A DNA stretch of 64,000 bases, from positions 1,674,001 to 1,738,000 of the forward strand of contig NZ_CP011968.1 in the NCBI RefSeq assembly GCF_001077535.1. Direction: 5' to 3'. Made by a program: the position numbers and the translations under genes. Of this stretch, positions 53,269 through 62,861 are shown one piece after another. The notes under the pieces were generated by a model. The model searched no databases. It was not told where the DNA came from and was given only the letters and a program-made list of their open reading frames with translations. This stretch comes from Clostridioides difficile ATCC 9689 = DSM 1296. GTDB taxonomy: Bacteria > Bacillota > Clostridia > Peptostreptococcales > Peptostreptococcaceae. Each line of letters opens with the position of its first letter. Positions within the stretch are counted from its first letter, which is position 1.

Positions 53269-54765
53269 GTGAGTAAGATATTGGAAATGCAACAAATATA
53301 TAAAAGTTTTGGAAAGGTAGATGTTTTAAAAGGGATAAATTTTGAGTTAGAAAAGGGAGAAGTAAGAGCTCTTTTGGGAGCTAATGGAGCAGGAAAATCT
53401 ACACTTATTAAAATTTTAGGAGGAGTTCATTCCCAAACTAAAGGTAAAGTAATTTTGACTGGTAATGAAATAATGTTTAAAAATCCACATCATTCTAAAG
53501 AAAATGGTATTAGTATAATTTATCAAGAATTAAGCTTGATACCAACGCTTACAGTACTTGAAAATATTTTTCTTGGTAGAGAAATTTTAAAAGGAAGTGT
53601 GTTTTTAAACAAGAAAGACATGCTTGAGGAATATATGAAAATTTGTGAGGATTTTGATTTTAATATAGACCCACATATAGTAGTTTCTAATTTAAGTGTA
53701 GCAAACCAACAAATGGTTGAGATAATGAAAGCTGTTTCATGTAATTCTGAAATTATCATAATGGATGAACCTACAACATCACTTACTAATAATGAAAAAG
53801 ATGGGCTATTTAAAATAATAAGTAGACTAAAGTCTAAAGGTAAAACAATAGTCTATATTTCTCACATATTAGAGGAAGTTTTTAAAGTATGTGATAGTAC
53901 AAGTATAATGAAAAATGGAATTATGATTGGAACTTATGATGTAGAGGATTTAACTAAATTAAAGATAACTCAACTTATGACAGGAAATGATAATCACAAA
54001 CTTATTGAGAAGAAGGATTATACATTTGCAAAATATGAAGAGCCACCAGTACTAGAAGTAAAGAATATAAGCTGGTCTAACAAAATAAAAAATGTTTCAT
54101 TTAAAGTTTATAGAGGCGAAGTTGTAGGTCTTGCAGGTCTTGTAGGTTCAAGAAGAACTGAAATTATAAATTTGATATTTGGTATAGATAATAAAGATAG
54201 TGGAGACATTTTTATCAATGGTAAAAAAGTAGACATAACTTCTCCTAAGGTTGCTATAAAAAACAAAATAGGATTGATTCCTGAAGATAGAAAAAATCTA
54301 GGATTAATTTTAGAACAAGCTATATACACAAACTCATCATCAGTACAAATTGATAAATTCAAGAAATTCTTGTTTATAGATAGAAATAAAGAAATTGAGT
54401 TTTCTAAAAAAGGTGTTAAGGAATTAGGAATAAAAGTTAGTGATGTAAAGCAAGAAGTAAAAGAGCTTAGTGGTGGAAATCAACAAAAAGTAGTAGTTTC
54501 TAAGTGGTTAGAGAAAGATTTAGATTTAATAATATATGATGAGCCAACAAAGGGAATAGATATTGCTGCAAAAGAAGATATTTTCAATACAATCAAAGAA
54601 TTTTCAAGTAAAGGAATAGGAGTAATATTTATATCTTCTGATTTAGAAGAAGTAATAAGAGTAAGTGATAGAATTTTAGTAACTAGAGAAGGTTCTATTG
54701 TAGATGATTTAAAAAATGAGAATATACAGGTTCAAGATATAATGAACAGTATATTTAATGTATAA
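53269..54765 (+). CDS. Sugar ABC importer ATP-binding protein (RbsA type)
   Basis: 498 aa with two ATPase halves. First half: Walker A G-A-N-G-A-G-K-S-T (about residues 37-45), Q-loop Y-Q-E-L, Walker B I-I-I-M-D-E-P-T-T-S-L-T. Second half: degenerate Walker A G-L-V-G-S-R-R-T-E, signature L-S-G-G-N-Q-Q-K-V and D-E-P-T-K-G-I-D, the usual asymmetry of RbsA/MglA-type carbohydrate importers. GTG start after GAGGTGAT. Energises uptake with the next two gene products. Confidence 0.92.
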   Translation: MSKILEMQQIYKSFGKVDVLKGINFELEKGEVRALLGANGAGKSTLIKILGGVHSQTKGKVILTGNEIMFKNPHHSKENGISIIYQELSLIPTLTVLENIFLGREILKGSVFLNKKDMLEEYMKICEDFDFNIDPHIVVSNLSVANQQMVEIMKAVSCNSEIIIMDEPTTSLTNNEKDGLFKIISRLKSKGKTIVYISHILEEVFKVCDSTSIMKNGIMIGTYDVEDLTKLKITQLMTGNDNHKLIEKKDYTFAKYEEPPVLEVKNISWSNKIKNVSFKVYRGEVVGLAGLVGSRRTEIINLIFGIDNKDSGDIFINGKKVDITSPKVAIKNKIGLIPEDRKNLGLILEQAIYTNSSSVQIDKFKKFLFIDRNKEIEFSKKGVKELGIKVSDVKQEVKELSGGNQQKVVVSKWLEKDLDLIIYDEPTKGIDIAAKEDIFNTIKEFSSKGIGVIFISSDLEEVIRVSDRILVTREGSIVDDLKNENIQVQDIMNSIFNV

Positions 54766-54787
54766 AAAATGAAAATGGAGGACTGAG

Positions 54788-55738
54788 ATGAAGAAAGCTT
54801 TTGAGAAGTTAAATTTAAGAGATTATGGAGTATTATTAGGTTTTTTAGCTTTATGTATAGCTATAAGTATTGCAACTCCATCATTTTTAGGTAAACAAAA
54901 TATACTTAATCTTTTACGACAATCTTCTATAATTGGAATAATTTCAGCAGGTATGACTTTTGTTATAATATCTGGAAACTTTGATATATCAGTTGGAGCA
55001 GTAGCAGCTCTTGCAGGTGCTATAACAATGAAATTTGCGACTGGTGGAACTAATTTGTTTGCATCCATGTTCTTAGGTGTAGCGATTTGTGCAGTAATAG
55101 GATTAATCAATGGTATAGTAGTTGCAAAGATAAATGTACCATCATTAATAGCCACTATGGCTATGGTCACTATTGTAAGAGGATTGCTGTTGATGCTTAC
55201 AGGAGGATATCCAATTACTGAAAATATACCAATACTTGATTACATTGGAAATGGATATTTGTTTAATATACCAATACCAGTAGTAATTTTCTTTATAGTG
55301 GTGTTAGTTTCGTTTATTGTACTTAATAAAACTAAGTTTGGTAGATATGTTTATTCTGTAGGAGGGAATCAAGAAGCAAGTAAACTTAATGGTATAAATG
55401 TAGATTCTCACAAAGTGAAAGTGTTTATTATTAATGCTGTACTTGCAGGAATAGCTGGAATCGTACTAACAGGAAGACTTGGGACTGCAACTGCGATTGC
55501 AGGTGAAGGATATGATATGGATGCAATTGCATCTGTAGTAATAGGAGGTACATCAGTGGCAGGAGGTTCTGGTTCTGTACTTAAAACTGTTATAGGAGTA
55601 TTACTTATGAGTGTTATAAACAACAGTTTTAATCTTCTTGGAATAGATGTATATTTCCAGTACATATTTAAAGGATTAATAATTTTAGCAGCAGTTGGAT
55701 TTGATTCTTATAGCAAGAAAAAACTTGCTTCAAGATAA
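54788..55738 (+). CDS. Sugar ABC importer permease (RbsC type)
   Basis: 316 aa, about eight to ten membrane helices. Family motifs: G-M-T-F-V-I-I-S-G-N-F-D-I-S-V-G-A-V-A-A-L-A-G (about residues 57-79), F-G-R-Y-V-Y-S-V-G-G-N-Q-E-A-S-K-L-N-G-I (about 184-203) and V-I-G-G-T-S-V-A-G-G-S-G-S (about 252-264). GGAGG precedes the ATG. A single permease gene implies a homodimer, as in the ribose system. Confidence 0.93.
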   Translation: MKKAFEKLNLRDYGVLLGFLALCIAISIATPSFLGKQNILNLLRQSSIIGIISAGMTFVIISGNFDISVGAVAALAGAITMKFATGGTNLFASMFLGVAICAVIGLINGIVVAKINVPSLIATMAMVTIVRGLLLMLTGGYPITENIPILDYIGNGYLFNIPIPVVIFFIVVLVSFIVLNKTKFGRYVYSVGGNQEASKLNGINVDSHKVKVFIINAVLAGIAGIVLTGRLGTATAIAGEGYDMDAIASVVIGGTSVAGGSGSVLKTVIGVLLMSVINNSFNLLGIDVYFQYIFKGLIILAAVGFDSYSKKKLASR

Positions 55739-55758
55739 AAAATAAGGGGGATTTTTTT

Positions 55759-56721
55759 ATGAAAAAATTAATGAAACATTTAGCATTGTTGCTATCACTT
55801 GTTATGATATTTGGTTTAGTTGGTTGTTCAAATGGTGGTGACAAAGAAAAAAATGGAGAAAAGAAAATAGCAGTATTACTACCGGGTTCAACAGGTTACT
55901 TTGTAGCAACTAAACAAGGTATAGATGCAAAATCTAAAGAATTAGGTGTAAGCGTGGAATATGCAGATGCTCAATGGGATGCTAGTAAACAATTATCACA
56001 AGCTGAAGATTTTATGGCTAAAGGGGTAGACATGATTGCATTATGTGGAGTTGATTCTGCTGTAAGTGAGAGAATAGCTAAAGCTGCTAATGATTCAGAC
56101 GTTCCTATAGTAGCATTTACAAATTCTATAGGAAGTAACCCAACTGGAGAATTTAAAGGTTTAGTTACATATATAGGACAAAATGAGGAAGAAACAGGAG
56201 CATTAACTGGAAAAATTGCTAAAAACTTATTAGGAGAAACTGGTGGGAAAGCTGTATTAATAGAAGGAGTACCAGGAACTACTCCACAAGTATTAAGAAA
56301 AAAAGGTCTTGAAAAAGAATTAAAAGATAGTAATATAGAAATAGTTTATAATCAAACTTCAAATTGGGAGAAAGAGCAAGCTTTAAAAGTAACAGAAGAT
56401 TTAATTCAAAAGAAAACTGATTTTAATGTTATAATATGTCAAGATGATAATTCTGCTACAGGTGCAGGTCAAGCTTTAAAAGATGCTGGTCTTAAGGATA
56501 AAGTTAAAGTCATAGGTTTGGGTGGAAGTAAAGATGGATTAAAAGCTATAACTGATGGGTTAATAGATGGTACAACTTATATGTCTGCTGTAGAAGAAGG
56601 TGGATTAGTCATAGAAAAGGCATCTAAATTCCTTAAAGGTGAAAAAATAGAACCTGTTACACAAATTAAACAAGTTGAAGTTAACAAAGATAATATTTCA
56701 GAGTTCAAGGGTGAATGGTAA
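55759..56721 (+). CDS. Sugar ABC importer substrate-binding lipoprotein (RbsB type)
   Basis: 320 aa. Lipoprotein signal ending in G-L-V-G-C (Cys at residue 23), a charged linker, then a periplasmic-binding-protein type 1 (LacI/RbsB) fold starting I-A-V-L-L-P-G-S-T-G-Y-F and containing D-A-Q-W-D-A-S-K-Q, G-V-D-M-I-A-L-C-G-V-D and the I-C-Q-D-D-N-S-A-T-G-A-G segment. Anchored on the outer membrane face, it decides which sugar is imported. AAGGGGGA precedes the start. Last gene of the operon. Confidence 0.92.
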   Translation: MKKLMKHLALLLSLVMIFGLVGCSNGGDKEKNGEKKIAVLLPGSTGYFVATKQGIDAKSKELGVSVEYADAQWDASKQLSQAEDFMAKGVDMIALCGVDSAVSERIAKAANDSDVPIVAFTNSIGSNPTGEFKGLVTYIGQNEEETGALTGKIAKNLLGETGGKAVLIEGVPGTTPQVLRKKGLEKELKDSNIEIVYNQTSNWEKEQALKVTEDLIQKKTDFNVIICQDDNSATGAGQALKDAGLKDKVKVIGLGGSKDGLKAITDGLIDGTTYMSAVEEGGLVIEKASKFLKGEKIEPVTQIKQVEVNKDNISEFKGEW

Positions 56722-56749
56722 ATTGTCATAGATAATAAATAAGATTTTT

Positions 56750-56788
56750 AGAGTTACTTTAGAAACTATATAAAGTAACTCTTTTTTT
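56750..56788 (+). terminator. Terminator of the sugar operon
   Basis: 12-bp perfect stem AGAGTTACTTTA (56750-56761) / TAAAGTAACTCT (56771-56782) followed by seven T. Confidence 0.92.
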
Positions 56789-57092
56789 AATTTAATTTAG
56801 TGATAAATTATTGAATAGTATTTCTAAACAAATAAAAAATTAATATAAACAAAGACTTAATTATACTAAATTATAAGTAAAACTAATATAAACTTATGGA
56901 AAAAAGGAAAACGTCTAAAGTATTGGAATTACTATAGTGTAGGTGTGGTATTAAAAAAACATAAAAAAACATAAAAAAATTGTTGAAAAAAATATAGAAA
57001 TTTTGTATAATTAAAGATTTGAAAAGTGCGGTATACAAAGCCAATTCTTTTGTATATAATATATATAAATTCAGAAAAAGGAAGGGATATGT
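56789..57092 (+). other. Gene-free stretch with the YitT-family promoter
   Basis: No frame seen. Holds a short repeat of ATAAAAAAAC (56960-56980) and the promoter at 56983-57011. Confidence 0.4.
56983..57011 (+). promoter_or_regulatory. Promoter of the YitT-family gene
   Basis: TTGAAA (56983-56988), 17-base spacer, TATAAT (57006-57011). Confidence 0.65.
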
Positions 57093-57725
57093 ATGGCCAG
57101 GCGGTTATTTTTAGAAAGGATTGGACTTATATTTTTAGGTTCAGCAATATTAGCATTTGGAGTTTATAATTTTTATTATTTAAACAACATAACAGAAGGT
57201 GGAGTGTTAGGTATTTTACTACTGTTAAAAAATTTATTCAATATACAACCAGCAATAGCAAATGTTGTAATAGATGGTTTACTACTTTTAGTAGGATATA
57301 AATTTTTCGGTAAAAAATTCCTTATATATTCAATAGTAGCTTCTATAACTTTTTCAGTGTTATATGACTTATTTGAAGCTATAGGACCTCTAGTACCACA
57401 ATCACAAAATATGCTTTTATCAACTATTTTGGCAGGTGTAACTGTTGGAACTGGTGTAGGTATAGTAGTAAAAGCAGGTTGTGCATCAGGAGGAGACGAT
57501 GCTTTAGCATTAGTAATTTCTAAGACTACATCTTTGAACATAGGGCAAGTTTATTTAGCAACAGATGTTATTGTATTGTTGTTATCATTATTTTATCTAT
57601 CAGCGTTTGATATCTTTTATTCTTTGATTGCTGTTACAATTAGTGGCAAGGTAATTGATTTTATTTATTATCATGGTAAAAGTTTGGATATGGATATAAG
57701 TAATGATATAGTTCCAGAATGTTAA
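57093..57725 (+). CDS. YitT-family membrane protein without DUF2179 domain
   Basis: 210 aa with five to six membrane helices. The N-terminal N-I-T-E-G-G-V-L-G-I-L-L-L, the central G-V-G-I-V-V-K-A-G-C-A-S-G-G-D-D-A-L-A and F-D-I-F-Y-S-L-I-A-V-T-I-S-G-K-V-I-D segments are typical of the DUF161/YitT-YczE family. The C-terminal cytosolic DUF2179 domain found in most YitT proteins is absent, and the protein ends shortly after the last helix. Function of the family is not established. GGAAGGGA precedes the ATG. Confidence 0.85.
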   Translation: MARRLFLERIGLIFLGSAILAFGVYNFYYLNNITEGGVLGILLLLKNLFNIQPAIANVVIDGLLLLVGYKFFGKKFLIYSIVASITFSVLYDLFEAIGPLVPQSQNMLLSTILAGVTVGTGVGIVVKAGCASGGDDALALVISKTTSLNIGQVYLATDVIVLLLSLFYLSAFDIFYSLIAVTISGKVIDFIYYHGKSLDMDISNDIVPEC

Positions 57726-57753
57726 TATAAATTAAATAACTTTAGATTTTATT

Positions 57754-57780
57754 AGGGGTGGCAGATTTGCCACCTTTTTT
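57754..57780 (+). terminator. Terminator after the YitT-family gene
   Basis: GGTGGCA and TGCCACC form a 7-bp stem with a four-base loop, extended by G-T pairs, followed by six T. Confidence 0.88.
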
Positions 57781-58031
57781 GTGTCTAAATCTTTATAGAA
57801 AGTATAATCCCATCTAGGTTTTTGTAAATCTCAAATATAGAATTATGTTGGAATGACTGGGAATACGATTGCTAGATGTGCATTTTAAAAACCAAATTTT
57901 ATATTTATGAAATACTAATCATTAATGGATGTTTCTTAATCCTATCTTTATACCTAAAATGATAAGATAAATGAAGTAGCAATACAAAACTAAAATTTGT
58001 AAAAGAGATTAAATTAAATGGAGGAGCTAAA
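57781..58031 (+). other. Region before the kdp genes
   Basis: No frame. I looked for a c-di-AMP (ydaO-type) riboswitch, which controls potassium uptake in many Firmicutes, and saw no convincing match by eye; no clear promoter or terminator was found either. Confidence 0.35.
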
Positions 58032-58127
58032 ATGTTGGATATAGTTATGATAGCATTGTTATTCATAGGATTTGTTTCCATGAAGTTACTTGCTGATTGG
58101 TGTGGGAAACAAACTGAAAAAAAATAA
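58032..58127 (+). CDS. 31-aa membrane peptide upstream of kdpF
   Basis: A small frame with GGAGGAG five to six bases before the ATG encodes one hydrophobic helix (I-V-M-I-A-L-L-F-I-G-F-V-S-M) and a charged tail (D-W-C-G-K-Q-T-E-K-K). It lies 23 bases upstream of kdpF and on the same strand. It resembles KdpF in size but not sequence, and could be an extra small subunit or regulator of the potassium pump. No known name. Confidence 0.65.
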   Translation: MLDIVMIALLFIGFVSMKLLADWCGKQTEKK

Positions 58128-58150
58128 TGTAATGTATGGAGGGATTACCT

Positions 58151-58228
58151 ATGTGGTTTCTGGCAGTTGTAATTATAATGTTAATAATATATTTGGTATA
58201 TGCGCTTATTAATCCTGAAAAATTTTAA
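58151..58228 (+). CDS. kdpF: Potassium-transporting ATPase small subunit KdpF
   Basis: 25-aa hydrophobic peptide with GGAGGGAT before the ATG, one helix and the family-like ending Y-A-L-I-N-P-E-K-F. KdpF stabilises the KdpABC complex in other bacteria. It precedes kdpA as usual. Too short for normal gene calling. Confidence 0.85.
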   Translation: MWFLAVVIIMLIIYLVYALINPEKF

Positions 58229-58274
58229 ACAGTATAAGGCTAATAAGTAAGTTGAATTGGGGGGAACAATTTTT

Positions 58275-59951
58275 ATGGTGCAGATAGTAATAGTGTTAGC
58301 GATTTTTATGATTTTAGTAATACCTATGGGCAAGTATTTATATCATATAGCTACTAATCAAAAAACATTTGGAGATAGACTATTTGATAAAGTGGACAAT
58401 TTTATATATAAGGTATGTAGTATAGATAAGAAAAAAGAAATGAACTGGAAACAGTATGCATTAGCTTTATTATTTACAAATGCAGTTATGGTATTTATAG
58501 GATATATCATACTTAGAACTCAAAGTATGCATATTTTTAATCCAAGTGGAATTAAAAGTATGGAACAAGGACTATCATTTAATACAATAATAAGTTTTAT
58601 GACAAATACAAATCTTCAACATTATTCAGGTGAATCAGGACTTTCATACTTTAGTCAGATGACAGTGATAATATATATGATGTTTACATCAGCTGCAACA
58701 GGATATGCGGCTGCTATGGCATTTGTAAGAGGTCTAGTCGGTAAAAAGAAAACATTGGGAAATTTTTATGTAGATTTAATTAGGATAACAACAAGAGTAC
58801 TTTTACCAGGAGCTTTAATTATTGGGCTTATATTAGTTACACAAGGAGTACCACAAACTTTTGCTGGGACAGAAACAGTGACTACTATAGAAGGAAAGCT
58901 TCAAGATATAGCTAGAGGTCCTGTGGCAGCTCTTGAATCAATAAAACATTTAGGAACAAATGGTGGTGGATTCTTTGGTTCAAATTCATCACACCCATTT
59001 GAAAATCCAACAATAATATCAAATATAGTAGAAATATTATCTATGATGATATTACCAGGAGCTTGTGTTGTTGCATTTGGTCACATGATAAAGAATAAAA
59101 AACAAGGTTGGGTTGTGTTTGGCGCAATGTCAATCATATTTTTAATAGGTCTAGTAGTGTGCTTTAAAGCAGAAAGTGCAGGAAACCCTATTTTATCACA
59201 ATTAGGGCTTAATCAAAGTATGGGAAGTATGGAAGGTAAGGAAGTTAGATTTGGTATAGCACAATCATCATTATTCACAACAGTGACTACTTCCTTTACG
59301 ACAGGTACAGTTAATAATATGCATGATACACTGACTCCTTTAGGAGGATTAGTACCACTTTTAAATATGATGCTAAATGTAGTATTTGGTGGTAAAGGCG
59401 TAGGTCTGATGAATATGTTGATGTACGCTATAATAGCAGTATTCTTATGTGGATTAATGGTAGGAAGAACACCAGAGTTTTTAACTAAGAAAATCGAAGG
59501 AAAAGAAATGAAGCTTATTGCTTTACTTATTATATTACATCCACTTTTAATACTAATGTTCTCTGGTCTTTCAGTAGCAATACCAGCAGGACTTGAAGGA
59601 ATTTCAAATCCTGGATTCCATGGATTATCACAGGTATTGTATGAGTTTGCATCTTCAGCAGCTAATAATGGTTCAGGATTTGAAGGTTTAGGAGATAACA
59701 CTATGTTTTGGAATATAACAACAGGTATAGTTATGTTCTTTGGAAGATATGTGTCTATTATAGTACTACTAGCAATATCAAGTTTGTTAGCATCTAAAAA
59801 AGCTGTAAATGAAAGTATAGGAACACTTAGAACGGATAATTTTACATTTACAATAGTTCTAGTACTTGTTGTTTTAATTGTTGGTGCTTTAACATTTTTC
59901 CCAGCCTTAGCGCTTGGACCTATTTCGGAGCATCTAGTGTTGTGGCACTAA
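58275..59951 (+). CDS. kdpA: Potassium-transporting ATPase, channel-like subunit A
   Basis: 558-aa membrane protein of the K+ channel superfamily that forms the potassium path of the Kdp pump. Four degenerate selectivity-filter regions are seen, among them N-T-N-L-Q-H-Y-S-G-E, G-T-N-G-G-G-F-F-G-S-N-S-S-H-P-F-E-N-P-T and N-N-G-S-G-F-E-G-L. ATG at 58275 is chosen; a TTG 18 bases upstream overlaps the G-rich ribosome-binding site. It is followed by kdpB after 24 bases. Confidence 0.95.
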   Translation: MVQIVIVLAIFMILVIPMGKYLYHIATNQKTFGDRLFDKVDNFIYKVCSIDKKKEMNWKQYALALLFTNAVMVFIGYIILRTQSMHIFNPSGIKSMEQGLSFNTIISFMTNTNLQHYSGESGLSYFSQMTVIIYMMFTSAATGYAAAMAFVRGLVGKKKTLGNFYVDLIRITTRVLLPGALIIGLILVTQGVPQTFAGTETVTTIEGKLQDIARGPVAALESIKHLGTNGGGFFGSNSSHPFENPTIISNIVEILSMMILPGACVVAFGHMIKNKKQGWVVFGAMSIIFLIGLVVCFKAESAGNPILSQLGLNQSMGSMEGKEVRFGIAQSSLFTTVTTSFTTGTVNNMHDTLTPLGGLVPLLNMMLNVVFGGKGVGLMNMLMYAIIAVFLCGLMVGRTPEFLTKKIEGKEMKLIALLIILHPLLILMFSGLSVAIPAGLEGISNPGFHGLSQVLYEFASSAANNGSGFEGLGDNTMFWNITTGIVMFFGRYVSIIVLLAISSLLASKKAVNESIGTLRTDNFTFTIVLVLVVLIVGALTFFPALALGPISEHLVLWH

Positions 59952-59975
59952 AAAATTGGGAGGGAGTAAAGTTTT

Positions 59976-62033
59976 ATGGAAACTAAAAAAACAAAGTTTA
60001 TTACAAAAGATATTTTCAAAACTTCCATTATAGAAGCTTTTAAAAAATTAAATCCTAAATATATGATGAAAAATCCAGTTATGTTTGTTGTAGAAATTGG
60101 ATTTATAGTAACATTGATACTTACAATAGTACCTAGTTTGTTTGGTGATGAAGGCAATAACTTAAGAGCTTATAATGGGATTGTAACAATAATCTTATTT
60201 ATAACAGTCCTTTTTGCAAATTTTGCTGAAGCTGTAGCTGAGGGAAGAGGTAAAGCTCAAGCAGATACACTTAAGAAAACTAGAAAAGATACAGTAGCAA
60301 GGGTTATAGATACGTTAGGAAATGAAAAAATGATAAGTGCAAGTGAGCTAAAACTTGGTGATATTGTTTTAGTAAATGCTGGAGAAGTTATTCCAAATGA
60401 TGGAGAAGTTATAGAGGGCATAGCTTCTGTAGATGAGTCAGCAATAACTGGAGAATCTGCACCTGTCATGAGAGAATCAGGTGGAGATTTCGCATCTGTT
60501 ACAGGTGGTACTACAGTTGTAAGTGACTGGTTAAAGATAAGAATAACAACAAAACCAGGAGAATCGTTCTTAGATAAAATGATAGCTCTTGTAGAAGGTG
60601 CTTCAAGACAAAAAACGCCAAATGAGATTGCTTTAAATACTTTGTTAGTAGGGTTAACACTTATATTTATGGTTGTTTTAATATCTCTTTATCCAATGGC
60701 AAACTATGCAGGTGTAAAGATTCCAATTTCTACTATGATAGCTCTTTTGGTATGTTTAATACCAACTACTATAGGTGGATTGTTGTCAGCTATTGGTATT
60801 GCAGGTATGGATAGAGTAACTAGATTTAATGTAATTGCAATGTCAGGAAAAGCAGTAGAAGCTTGTGGAGACGTTGATACTATGATTTTGGATAAGACAG
60901 GTACGATTACTTATGGGAATAGACTTGCATCAGAATTTATAGCAGTTGGAAATGCAGATTCAAAAGATTTAATAAATTATTCTGTTATGTGTTCATTAAA
61001 AGATGATACACCAGAAGGAAAATCTATAGTTGATTTAGGTATGAAATTAGGTTCAACAGGTAAGACAAAAGAGGCAGAGGAAGCTGAGTTTGTAGAATTT
61101 TCTGCACAAACTAGAATGAGTGGTATTAACTTAGCTGATGGTAGAGCTATAAGAAAAGGTGCTTATGATAGCATAATAAAAAGAGTAAAAGAATCTGGTG
61201 GTACAGTGCCAGAAGATTTAGAAGAAAATGTAAATCGAGTAGCTAAACTAGGAGGAACACCTTTAGTAGTGTGTGTAGATAATGAGATATATGGAATTAT
61301 CTACTTAAAAGATACAGTAAAATCAGGGCTTGTAGAAAGATTTGCTAGACTTCGAGAGATAGGAATAAAGACAATAATGTGTACAGGGGATAATCCCTTG
61401 ACAGCAGCTACAATTGCAAGAGAAGCTGGAGTAGATGGATTTATTGCAGAATGTAAACCAGAAGATAAAATAGATGCAATAAAAAAAGAACAATTAGAGG
61501 GTAAAATAGTTGCAATGACAGGTGATGGAACAAATGATGCTCCTGCACTTGCTCAGGCAGATGTAGGTCTTGCAATGAATAGTGGTACAACATCTGCAAA
61601 AGAAGCAGCAAATATGGTAGATTTAGATTCAGACCCAACTAAGATATTGGAAGTTGTTGAAATAGGAAAACAGCTTTTAATAACTCGTGGGGCTTTGACA
61701 ACATTTAGTATAGCAAATGATGTTGCAAAATATTTTGCGATTATACCAGCTATATTTACTCTTGCAATACCTCAAATGGAGATATTAAATGTAATGAAAC
61801 TTTCTACGTCATTTAGTGCGATATTATCAGCTTTAATATTTAATGCTATAATTATCCCATGTTTAATACCTCTTGCAATGAAGGGAGTAAAATATAGACC
61901 TATGAAATCACAAGCTATGTTAATGAGAAATATGCTTATATTTGGTCTTGGTGGAGTTATAGTACCATTTTTAGGAATAAAATTAATTGATTTATTGATT
62001 ACACCTTTAGTAATGGTTCTTAATTTAGGTTAA
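59976..62033 (+). CDS. kdpB: Potassium-transporting P-type ATPase subunit B
   Basis: 685-aa P-type ATPase that drives K+ uptake. Phosphorylation site D-K-T-G-T-I-T with Asp306; actuator T-G-E-S-A-P (about residue 155); hinge [12 protein letters not shown] near 510; nucleotide-binding domain between. About seven membrane helices. GGGAGGGAG precedes the ATG. Sits between kdpA and kdpC. Confidence 0.96.
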   Translation: METKKTKFITKDIFKTSIIEAFKKLNPKYMMKNPVMFVVEIGFIVTLILTIVPSLFGDEGNNLRAYNGIVTIILFITVLFANFAEAVAEGRGKAQADTLKKTRKDTVARVIDTLGNEKMISASELKLGDIVLVNAGEVIPNDGEVIEGIASVDESAITGESAPVMRESGGDFASVTGGTTVVSDWLKIRITTKPGESFLDKMIALVEGASRQKTPNEIALNTLLVGLTLIFMVVLISLYPMANYAGVKIPISTMIALLVCLIPTTIGGLLSAIGIAGMDRVTRFNVIAMSGKAVEACGDVDTMILDKTGTITYGNRLASEFIAVGNADSKDLINYSVMCSLKDDTPEGKSIVDLGMKLGSTGKTKEAEEAEFVEFSAQTRMSGINLADGRAIRKGAYDSIIKRVKESGGTVPEDLEENVNRVAKLGGTPLVVCVDNEIYGIIYLKDTVKSGLVERFARLREIGIKTIMCTGDNPLTAATIAREAGVDGFIAECKPEDKIDAIKKEQLEGKIVAMTGDGTNDAPALAQADVGLAMNSGTTSAKEAANMVDLDSDPTKILEVVEIGKQLLITRGALTTFSIANDVAKYFAIIPAIFTLAIPQMEILNVMKLSTSFSAILSALIFNAIIIPCLIPLAMKGVKYRPMKSQAMLMRNMLIFGLGGVIVPFLGIKLIDLLITPLVMVLNLG

Positions 62034-62051
62034 TAAATGGAGGATATAAAA

Positions 62052-62678
62052 ATGAAAACATTAAAGCCAGCATTACTTGTAAGTATTGTATTGTTAGTTG
62101 TTTGTGGACTTGTATATCCACTTGTTTTGACAGGTGTAAGTCAAGTTGCATTTAAAGATAAAGCCAATGGAAGTATGATAGAAGTAAATGGTGTAAAAGT
62201 AGGTTCAGAACTTATTGGTCAAAGCTTTACAGATGCGAGATTCTTTAAGGGAAGAGTATCATCAGTAAACTATAATACTTATACAAAAGAAGATTTAGTA
62301 CCAGATAAAGATGGAAATACATCTTATGGAGGTGTATCATCAGGGTCTTTTAATTATGGAGCTACAAATCCAGAACTTCATGATAGAGTACAAAAAGATA
62401 TAGAAAAGTTTTTAAAGGATAATCCAACTGTCAAAAGAGAGGATATACCAACAGATTTACTTACAGCATCAGGTTCAGGACTTGACCCTAATATAAGTCC
62501 AGCCTCTGCAAAAATTCAGATACCAGCTATAGCAAAAGCGTCTGGAATATCAGAAAGTAAATTACAAAAAATTGTAGATGATAATACTTCCAAAAAACTT
62601 TTTGGAGTTTTAGGTGAAGATAGAGTTAATGTATTAAAAGTTAATGTAGAGGTCGCAAAAATATTAGGTCTTATATAG
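62052..62678 (+). CDS. kdpC: Potassium-transporting ATPase subunit C
   Basis: 208-aa single-span subunit of the Kdp complex. N-terminal helix (about residues 5-27), Q-S-F-T-D-A-R-F-F-K-G-R-V-S near 57-70, S-G-S-G-L-D-P-N-I-S-P-A-S-A near 141-154 and the C-terminal G-V-L-G-E-D-R-V-N-V-L-x-L/V-N motif. The start is ATG 62052 with GGAGGATA before it; an in-frame ATG at 62037 includes that site. No kdpD/kdpE genes follow within the window. Confidence 0.95.
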   Translation: MKTLKPALLVSIVLLVVCGLVYPLVLTGVSQVAFKDKANGSMIEVNGVKVGSELIGQSFTDARFFKGRVSSVNYNTYTKEDLVPDKDGNTSYGGVSSGSFNYGATNPELHDRVQKDIEKFLKDNPTVKREDIPTDLLTASGSGLDPNISPASAKIQIPAIAKASGISESKLQKIVDDNTSKKLFGVLGEDRVNVLKVNVEVAKILGLI

Positions 62679-62742
62679 TATTTTGTGGAATTTTAGCAAC
62701 AAAATATTACTCAAGATTTAATTTAAAGGTTAAATTTTAAAG

Positions 62743-62773
62743 AGTGAAAATCGATAATGATTTTCACTTTTTT
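62743..62773 (+). terminator. kdp operon terminator
   Basis: AGTGAAAATC (62743-62752) and GATTTTCACT (62759-62768) form a 10-bp stem followed by six T. Confidence 0.92.
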
Positions 62774-62832
62774 ATTTGAATATTACTAATATTTGGAATA
62801 AAGTGATTGTAAGTATAAAATCCAAAAAAAGG

Positions 62833-62861
62833 TTGCATTATCAAAATGATAATACTATAAT
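62833..62861 (+). promoter_or_regulatory. Promoter of cysK
   Basis: TTGCAT (62833-62838), 17-base spacer and TATAAT (62856-62861). The spacer is filled by the first TTATCA-N3-TGATAA dyad. Confidence 0.8.

Noticed and set aside
57781-58031. c-di-AMP riboswitch upstream of kdp
   Set aside because: Expected from biology, but no match to the ydaO-type core could be seen by eye; a covariance-model search would decide.
59213-59701. Minus-strand frame of 162 codons within kdpA
   Set aside because: Antisense shadow of a confidently identified gene.
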